This document shows positions 57,146-64,000 of a DNA stretch of 64,000 bases, in pieces (within the stretch, counting starts at the first letter, position 1; every line of letters starts with the position of its first letter). Location of the stretch: the NCBI GenBank assembly GCA_021399445.1, contig JAJTUQ010000006.1:3038001-3102000 (forward strand), given 5' to 3'. Below the pieces are notes generated by a model that worked only from the letters and a program-made list of their open reading frames with translations, was not told the DNA's origin and ran no database searches. The position numbers and the translations under genes were made by a program. The stretch is from Xylogone sp. PMI_703. Its lineage: Eukaryota > Ascomycota > Leotiomycetes.

Positions 57146-58912
57146 TTAACACTGTGAAATGTATGGAAAAGCCTTACCCAGTATTAGCACGAAAAGGTGC
57201 ATTATAGTGATTCCCGCTATCTTCTGATCGTCTTCTGCATCTCCTGTGCGTGTAAGGAAGAATAGGAGTAACTGATCAAATGGTGGGATGCGCGGATGCG
57301 TTTCCGCGAGGGCTGCTTCGTAGCAGCTCTGCGAGCTCTGAGCGAGATACGTGGGAACGGAGCAAGGCATGTCGAAAGACAGTTCTTGCGCTGCGAGGCG
57401 AACCGGCATGTTGTATAGAATACTAAAACTGGCATCTAGAGCGAATATGCCGCAGGTGAGCCTTAATAGCATGAGCATACAGATGATTGCGAAGAAGTCC
57501 AGACGAGATTTGCGCACCTTAACTTGGTTTCACTCATTGCAAATTCTTTCCAATCAAACGCCGTATAATTAACTGGCAATTTGCGGAAGAAGGGATTTCG
57601 GGTCTCCGTTAGTGACATGGATCGAGCGGCCTTTCGAAAATCGGATTAGTGAGTATTACAAAAGAGAGATTAGTCGCTTTAATACAGATATAACCTGAGC
57701 AAAAAGATATAACCGGCTATACTTCCTTTTATTTGGTGATCCTTCTCGTAGTTGAATCTGAGCCATTGAAAATGCTGCTTAAAAGGCTTCAAAAGAAGAT
57801 ATCGACCTGCAGCATGCTTCCGATGCTGACCCTGAGAGTATTCTGAGAAAGAGAGGGTCTTGGAAAGCACATTCTTCAGCCAGGTCCAGCATGTTTCTTG
57901 CCATATTGACATCCTCGGTGGATGGTGAGTATAGAGCCCCAGTGAGAATAACACTGATCAAGAGAGGCAGAGATGCTTCTTCTATGCTGAATGTTCCACT
58001 ATGTACCACTGGACTATGTCTGTGCCACTGATTGAAGTACGTTTCCATAAGTCGTTGTATATTGGATGACGAGAAAAGCGATATGGCTCTTACTAGATTT
58101 GCATTCGGTGCAGACTCTGGGTGATCTTTCGGCAAAGAGAGCGAAACCTCTGTCAAATGGTCTACAATTTCGTTTGTCCTACTTAACCTAGCAGTATGCA
58201 AGGAGGCCTTTATCGAAAAGGAATCTATTTCAGCCACAGCGCAAGATCCATCACCCAGCTGCCCACGCTCCCGCTCATCATCACCAAAGAAATAGCCCGG
58301 AAACAGGCCACCGAGAGAAATATCCAACGAGAGAAGATTCGATTCGTAATCATCCAAGGCATTTGGGAGGGGTGAAGCAAATATGGCTAGTGATTGAGAA
58401 AAGAAGCCAAATGTATGGCTGAGGCTACGGTTCTCAGGATTCGTGTAGTTCAATAGAAATGGAATTGACGTTTTGCTATAACGCTCCATGCCGTGGTAGA
58501 GTCCATGAGCAGTAATTGTTGGCGAAGACAAATCTGAAGTGTTTAACTCTTGGGTAAGATATCCTATTCCAACGGACTTGGGTGTGATAAGTCTGGATAC
58601 GCCCGAGATGCTCAAATTTCCCTCGAGGCGCTGATAAGTGCATCGTATATTTCTTGCTAAACAGCTTTCACATGGCAGATCAAAATCACATGAGAGCTTT
58701 GACCTTGCACATGAATCGCAGGCCTTCCGGTGTTTTCCTTTCTTCAAGGGGAGAGGGAGCGGCTGCGAGGTACGGGATGGACATGTCTTGTAATGCCTAC
58801 GGAGTATGTCTCTGAGAAGTATATTAGCAAGCTACAATTATAAATCCTATATGAAACGGGTAACTTACGATCTGAAGAATATCTTACCACAGAACATACA
58901 TTCTCTCGGGAT
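57146..58912 (-). pseudogene. C2H2 + Zn2Cys6 fungal transcription factor, decayed
   Basis: First exon (about 58912-58868) encodes a finger half, CMFCGKIFFRS. After an intron (GTAAGT..CTCAG) the frame continues DILRRHYKTC and then the Zn2Cys6 cluster KACDSCARSKLSCDFDLPCESC in the exon ending at 57779. This C2H2/Zn2Cys6 pairing with a fungal_trans domain is a known ascomycete regulator class. An in-frame TAA at 57779-57781 interrupts the regulatory domain at FEAF-stop-AAFSMAQIQLREG, where CAA (Gln) is expected; the same frame goes on past it. The C-terminal part LDASFSILYNMPVRLAAQEL, typical of fungal_trans, is at 57146-57517 without a clean join. No in-frame ATG precedes the first Cys of the finger. 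A truncated DNA-binding protein may still be made. Confidence 0.75.
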
Positions 58913-59527
58913 ATTGCTACTCGCTACAAAGCATCAACCACTTACTCTACTCAATTAGCCACTGAGCTACACTTACACCGCCGACCAAGTGTTCTCGATC
59001 GGCTTATCGACGAATCCGTATAAGATCTCATTCATCATGTTTATGCGTCTTGTCCCTACTGGAGTCTTTCTGTCATATAGGGCGTCGAATTCAACGGAAC
59101 AAGGCCGGAAGAAAGTATCCGAATTAGATCAAAGGGCCACAACAGTTGCGTTGTGTTTAAAAACTCTGGAGCGATTCGGCAGCCCGGAAGGCGAATGCGG
59201 GGATGGGCCACATAAGGTCAACGCTAAGGCTTTCCTAGCCAGCCTGTACAAGGATGATCTTTATATATACATACATTCGGTTCAGGTAACCCGATACATC
59301 GGTGTAACTTGGATTGCCGGTTAGAACGATCAAAGATATACACGGAATCATTGTAAGCCAATCAAAACTGAGCTACGGAAGCTATTCTAAGTGCTGTGCC
59401 TCACAATTAGAGTACGCTGAATATAAAAAGGGGTATATTTCTCCGGATAGCTCAATGAAAATATATTCATTTACGTTCTGGATCCAACCGCACGCTTCTC
59501 GTCAACTCTCTTAGATCCTCCTCCACA
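58913..59527. promoter_or_regulatory. Divergent region between transcription factor and glyoxalase genes
   Basis: 615 bp. A TATA box-like TATAAAAAG at 59422-59430 is about 100 bp before the glyoxalase start. A 111-codon plus-strand frame at 58989-59324 shows no motif and is not called. Confidence 0.4.
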
Positions 59528-60021
59528 ATGCAGCCAGAAACCCAACCACCAGTTATGCCGGGCTCTTTCAATGGCATCCACCATCTCAAGTTACCATGTG
59601 CGTCAATTAGGAAAACACATGATTTCTACACCAAAATATTTCCATTTGTCGCGCTGCCTCAATATGATCATTACACTCCCGAACATAAACTATTTGCATT
59701 ACTGTTCATGCACCCATCAACAAATCTCGTTGTTGAAGCACGTTATGACCCCAAAAAAGCGAAAGCACAAGAAGGCTGGGATCCTATTACTTGGGCCTTG
59801 GAACACAAGAGGATCTAGAGAAATGGGGAGAATGGCTTGATTCACATCAGATTAAAAGGAGTCGTGTTTTCACAGGAGTCAAAGGCTATGTTATGTGCTG
59901 CGAGGACCCAGATGGTAGAATTATCAGATTATATGTTGATAACGACGAACAAGTGTTGACAGATCATCCTGATAAGGATGAATACTGGCTAGGGGTCATT
60001 GAAGCTGATCCAAATGCATGA
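59528..60021 (+). pseudogene. Glyoxalase/VOC-fold protein, one frameshift
   Basis: The ATG at 59528 opens a VOC domain: FNGIHHLKLPCASIRKTHDF (first metal-ligand His), ending prematurely at 59818. The reading TQEDLEKWGEWLDSHQI ... YVMCCEDPDGRIIRLYVD (C-terminal metal-ligand strand) continues one frame over from about 59793 to 60021. Insertion of one G in the GGG run at 59793-59795 would restore a single frame of about 165 codons. No intron fits. Next to the FAH-family gene and the decayed regulator, it may be part of a former small catabolic cluster. Confidence 0.8.
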
Positions 60022-60649
60022 CAGACTTTTAGATCTTCGTCTTATATTGCCTGTTAGTTTGCACCCTCCTATGAGGGTACATTCAATATATAGATACGCT
60101 CTGCTTTCTTCATTGAGGTCCTCTGTCTTTTCAACCCATTCGTTACAACTGATGCTAAGTAAAAAAATGAGCGCGAATCCACCTTGCCGTTATTACCACC
60201 ACGGGAAATTTTTTCTCGGGCTCTATACTGCAACCACAAGACGATGTGTATACCATCTACGAAGTAGTGGCCGAGTGCTAAGCCGGATTTGTATGTGGCA
60301 TAATGCCGACTAGTAAATTATCTGTAGATGAGGGGTCTGCGAGCAAGATCTTCAATAATTTTGATAACTACACGAGTTGAGAAGCCAGTTATTGAGCCTG
60401 AACATCTCTAGAAGTAATTCTAATGGATTTCATTCAAGCTCATGAAGTAATGCGCGGAACTTTCCCGAAACCATTCAGGGGAGGAATTGCTTCCGATGGG
60501 GCATATTCCCGATTACATTCTGATATTCTGATGGGTACAAATAATTACTTTTGTATCAGATGTCAGTCAAATCTATATAAGATTAAGATGCTAAAGGCGA
60601 ATTCCTAATGTTTTTTCTTATGAGAATCATATAAACATCTTGTTCAAAG
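60022..60649. other. Intergenic, promoter of the FAH-family gene
   Basis: 628 bp, no gene seen. A 61-codon frame at 60423-60608 is without motif. Confidence 0.5.
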
Positions 60650-61609
60650 ATGACATCACCACAATCAATCTCAACCAAGAGTCCAAGGCGCTTCACTCTT
60701 GCCACACTCTTGGTTAAAGCTAGCCAACATGCTGCCATCGGGATTGAAGATAACTTTTACGTACTCTCAGATATTCAGCCACTGCTAGCCCATGCGACGG
60801 TTAAAGATATCTTCGGCACATGGTCTACCTCCTTCCCACTATTACAATGGATTGCTAATTCTATCGATACCGATTCATCACGAGATAATCATTTCACTCC
60901 TATTCCCGCCGTGGAAGCGCACTTATTGACGCCCATCATTTTCCCCAATAAACTTTTGGCGGTTGGCGCTAATTATACTTCCCACCTTAAGGAGATGGGC
61001 CTATCCGCCACCAAATGGGATTCAATGCCATTTCTCCTGCGCCCCCCAACAACGTCGTTGGTTGGTCCAGGTCCCACGGTTGAGCTGCCACCTAGCACAC
61101 AACAATTCGACTGGGAGTGTGAACTCGCTGTCGTGGTAGGGTGTAAGCTCCATCACGCCTCGGTTGAGGAAGTTCTCGCGTGCGGTGGTATCGCTGGATA
61201 CACGATGGGGCTGGATTTGAGTTGTAGGGACCTTGCTATTGCACCGAACGAGCTTAAGGTCGACTTGATGCGGGGCAAAGCGCAGGATACTATGGCTCCA
61301 TGCGGACCGGTGATTGTTCCCGTACAATTCCTCGATAACGGATTGAAGATGAAAGATGCTGCGATTAAGTTATGGGTTAATGGGGAGCTGATGATGGACG
61401 CAAGAACAAGTGAGATGCTATACAGTGTAGAAGAGCAGTTAAGTATTATCAGTAATTATATAGCCCTCGAGCCGGGAGATATACTTTTCACTGGCAGTCC
61501 GTCGGGAAGCGCGAAAGCTCATGGAGGATGCTGGTTAAAAAAGGGAGACAAAATCAGGGCGGAAATTGAGGGAATTGAGTTTCTGGAGGTTTCGATTAGG
61601 GATACTTGA
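60650..61609 (+). CDS. Fumarylacetoacetate hydrolase (FAH) family protein
   Basis: Single exon, 319 residues. The C-terminal two thirds carry the FAH fold: KLLAVGANYTSHLKEMG, the metal-binding E-x-E in FDWECELAVVVG (about 156-167), GYTMGLDLSCRDLA with the conserved Asp (about 185-198) and GDILFTGSPSG near the end. Family members cleave acylpyruvates, fumarylacetoacetate or 2-oxo-hept-3-ene-dioate; the QFDWECEL form and short N-terminal domain fit bacterial-like acylpyruvases rather than true FAH. Together with the neighbouring VOC protein and Zn2Cys6 regulator it hints at an aromatic or sugar-acid catabolic cluster. Intact. Confidence 0.87.
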   Translation: MTSPQSISTKSPRRFTLATLLVKASQHAAIGIEDNFYVLSDIQPLLAHATVKDIFGTWSTSFPLLQWIANSIDTDSSRDNHFTPIPAVEAHLLTPIIFPNKLLAVGANYTSHLKEMGLSATKWDSMPFLLRPPTTSLVGPGPTVELPPSTQQFDWECELAVVVGCKLHHASVEEVLACGGIAGYTMGLDLSCRDLAIAPNELKVDLMRGKAQDTMAPCGPVIVPVQFLDNGLKMKDAAIKLWVNGELMMDARTSEMLYSVEEQLSIISNYIALEPGDILFTGSPSGSAKAHGGCWLKKGDKIRAEIEGIEFLEVSIRDT

Positions 61610-62287
61610 AAGACTTTCCACCCAACGTCACTGGCTGGGCATGCTGTAGATCCATTAGAACGAGGCTAAAAGAAATATTCATCGAGCTCGAGTGTCAACT
61701 ACACTATGTTGTACAAAGATATGTAAATCATAAACCCATGACCTCGTGCATCCGTATTCTATCATAAGCTTTGGTTGATACACTGAAATAATCAAAAGTT
61801 TAATGCTAAAAGAATATAACACAGCAAGTTCTCTGTATAGACTAACTACTAAGCCCTTAGCTGATAATAATAAAATAATAATAACCCAATAGTTATAATA
61901 ATAAAATCCATATAATCATTTAATCACTTATAAATGATCTGGCTAGTTCATAATAAAGGTATTACTCTTTAAGGTGTTCATACCGTTCTTGCCATTAACA
62001 TTTCTCTTTTCTGTTCCATAGTAATTGTATGTATACCTACTAGCTATTAACGTTATAAGCTGTAACATATTGCCTAACCTAATCAATATCACATGGATTA
62101 ATATACGAAAGTAGGAATCAGAATCGACTCCGACCGAATGTTCGGCTGCTACCCCAAGACTTATAATGCTTCACAATCATTAATATTGGTAACGTGTATT
62201 CGACATAACCCACATACGAGGCTGGAAACGTGTATGAATTAATCAACCTTAATTTACTCTACTGTTTTATTACTCCATTCCCACCTC
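61610..62287. other. Intergenic, AT-rich, no gene seen
   Basis: Contains an ATAATAATA-rich stretch at about 61865-61915; no coding frame. Confidence 0.5.
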
Positions 62288-62559
62288 TTGATCCAGCTTT
62301 ATTCCAAGCCTAACTCTTCAGATGACACTCTTGTTCCCCTCTTCCATTTCTGCGTCCCAGTTTACTCGAGTAGTCTAGCTCCATGCAACATCTCTGAATG
62401 GGCATTGGCAGTTGAAGACAAGGCGGATCGCAAGGTTGACTGCGGCGGCGAGGCGCAGCTCATCTCGATTTTTTTGTCTCAATTTTCTATTCAGTTAACT
62501 ATTCTTAGCTCTTATTTCTTACTTCCAATTTTTTCCCTCGTTCATTGCTCAGTCAATTC

Positions 62560-64000
62560 CTCCGATGTTCGTACGATAGACACACTTCATCTTGACCCAT
62601 ACAAGATCCTAGGCGTGAGTAAAGATGCGAGTCTTGCGGAACTCCGATCCGCACATCGGAAACTCGTCTTGAAATGCCACCCAGAAAATTTAAAGACCCG
62701 GCTCTCAAAGCTGACAAGCAAGATGAGTTTCAAAAGGTCCAAATGGCATACGAGCTTCTCTCCGACGATATTAAGCGGCAGGAATACGATGATTAGGTCA
62801 AATTACATGCGTTGAGGAAGGAAATGCGTAAAGTAACAGCTACTGACTCGAGAACTCATTTCGAGTACGACGCCAGAACAGAACCAAGACCTAGTCGATA
62901 TCCTGAAAAGAAGACGCGTGACAGGGAAAGAAGGAGAGATCGCCCCGAACATGTCCGACAACCGTACGTCGAAGACGAATCTTCCAGTATGGAGGAACGC
63001 CGTAGAATAGAGCGTATAAGAAAGAAGGCCAGTCAGAAGCAGTATCGAGGAGAGGAGGATATTTGTGCAAACCGGGATGATCATCGGGGGTATGCTGGGC
63101 AATACGTGGAAGGAGCTCGAAAAAAAAGAGTGGCGCACCCCCCCAAGATGCAGTGCTATCCATCCTACTGACAACTAAGACCCAGTTCCGCCGATGCCAC
63201 GATGAAACCAAAGTTGCAAAGGACAAACTCTTCTAGCTCCATGAACTATACGATGAAGAAGATGCATCATTCTATGGGGTCAGACTATGGTGGCTCCGAG
63301 GATGAAGGATATTACAGAAGTCGACCAAGAAATAGAAGTCGCGCAACAAGTCGACAACGGAGTCATTCTCGAAACCGGGTTCATAGCGACGCATACGCTC
63401 CTCCGGGACATACCAACTTTGTAGATGTAAGAGACATCGTGTCAGATGTTAGAACAGAAGCAATCAGCTACGAACCGCGACTACATCGTTCTAACAGCTC
63501 CCCTTTTTTAAGTCGGGCTGCTACGAAGGAGTGTTTTTGCTGCTCTGAGGATTTCCAATCCATGAGAACCTTACCTCTTCAATGTGGTCACTGCTGGTGT
63601 TCATCTTGCCTATCGAGACTTGTCCAGCTGGCTGTAGACCACACAGAATTCTGGCCTCCAAAATGTTGCTCAATTGAGATCTTGGGAACCATTATTCGAA
63701 ATAACCTTGCCGAGAGTACCTATGTAAAATACCAGACCACCTTAGATAAGCAACCAATTCCCAGCTTCAAACGTACGAAATGTCCAGAAACATTTTCCAA
63801 TCCTCGACTAGTTCTTTGTCACCTTGAAAAGATCCACCCGGGATCGAAAGATTCGCCACCAGAAAATATAAAGGAACCAGAAACAGTGGTGACTACTGAA
63901 GAAGCCTCAAATCCCAAGGAGAATGAATCCGATATCTCTGGGGACTCTTCTTCTGCACGAACGTCAGAAGAGTCAAGTCCTTCTACCACAATAACAGAGC
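62560..64000 (+). pseudogene. J-domain protein with RING-like finger, broken; runs off the window
   Basis: SSDVRTIDTLHLDPYKILGV starts a J-domain (about 62560), with the HPD motif altered to HPE (KCHPENLK). A one-base loss in the A-run near 62693 moves the sense frame (DPALKADKQDEFQKVQMAYE). Then an in-frame TAG at 62794-62796 stands where CAG (EYDD-Q-VKL) is expected, and a TGA at 63169-63171 precedes a frame that is open to the window end. That last part is Arg/Ser-rich and then has a RING-like C-x2-C...CGHCWCSSC...PPKCC cluster (63528-63670) and a C2H2-like segment near 63780. No ATG is found just before the J-domain. J-domain/RING fusions are a fungal accessory family; this copy is not functional as written. 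Confidence 0.7.

Noticed and set aside
58917..58990. tRNA-like TAGCTCAGTGG upstream of the regulator gene
   Set aside because: No B box at a suitable distance and no foldable cloverleaf.
58989..59324. 111-codon frame between regulator and VOC gene
   Set aside because: No homology-like motif, lies in the divergent promoter region; could be real but unsupported.
62288..62560. Long N-terminal extension of the J-domain protein
   Set aside because: Frame is open but has no ATG and reads like pyrimidine-rich promoter DNA; not taken as coding.

Overview
The window is nuclear DNA of a filamentous ascomycete (Pezizomycotina; a leotiomycete-like plant-associated fungus is my guess). Support: protein genes with short GT..AG introns (about 45-125 bp) carrying CTAAC/CTGAC-type branch sites, a Zn2Cys6 transcription factor, fungal STAND/NLR-type genes (patatin-NB-ARC-TPR-ankyrin and NACHT-ankyrin), an UNC-93-like transporter, secreted GH27 and GH78 glycosidases, a hAT-type MITE, and many genes broken by nonsense codons and single-base frameshifts. 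No rRNA, CRISPR or operon structure is seen.

Layout. 0-10 kb: divergent 2-oxoglutarate/Fe(II) oxygenase and UNC-93-like transporter, then a large C2H2 zinc finger/PNP_UDP fusion gene, followed by a displaced copy of the transporter's 3' end. 10-21 kb: a decayed gene, an intact 447-aa orphan, a 509-bp hAT MITE with an 8-bp target duplication, an F-box gene, a secreted/single-pass cysteine-rich protein and a broken membrane protein. 21-38 kb: an MDR reductase, a zinc-ribbon/transmembrane protein, a broken patatin-NB-ARC NLR, a frameshifted DUF1593 nucleoside-hydrolase-like gene and a broken NACHT-ankyrin NLR. 38-42 kb: an intact C2H2 zinc finger/trypsin-like protease fusion. 43-55 kb: alpha-galactosidase, a gamma-glutamylcyclotransferase-like gene, a 17-exon CVNH-domain gene whose 3' half is an array of 57-60 bp phase-1 exons, an alpha-L-rhamnosidase and a small secreted protein. 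57-64 kb: a decayed C2H2+Zn2Cys6 transcription factor, a frameshifted glyoxalase, an intact FAH-family hydrolase and a decayed J-domain/RING gene running off the right edge.

How it fits together. About half of the loci belong to innate-immunity/allorecognition-type families (two NLRs, two C2H2-effector fusions whose effector folds are the ones found on fungal NLRs) or to environmental sugar use (GH27, GH78, both with CreA-like sites upstream). The high load of broken genes, dispersed repeats and displaced gene ends is typical of a fast-turnover accessory region. Most interesting are the exon-array CVNH gene (intact, flanked by direct repeats) and the two NTPase-less zinc finger-effector fusions. 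All exon boundaries are read by eye from splice signals and frame; none has transcript support here.
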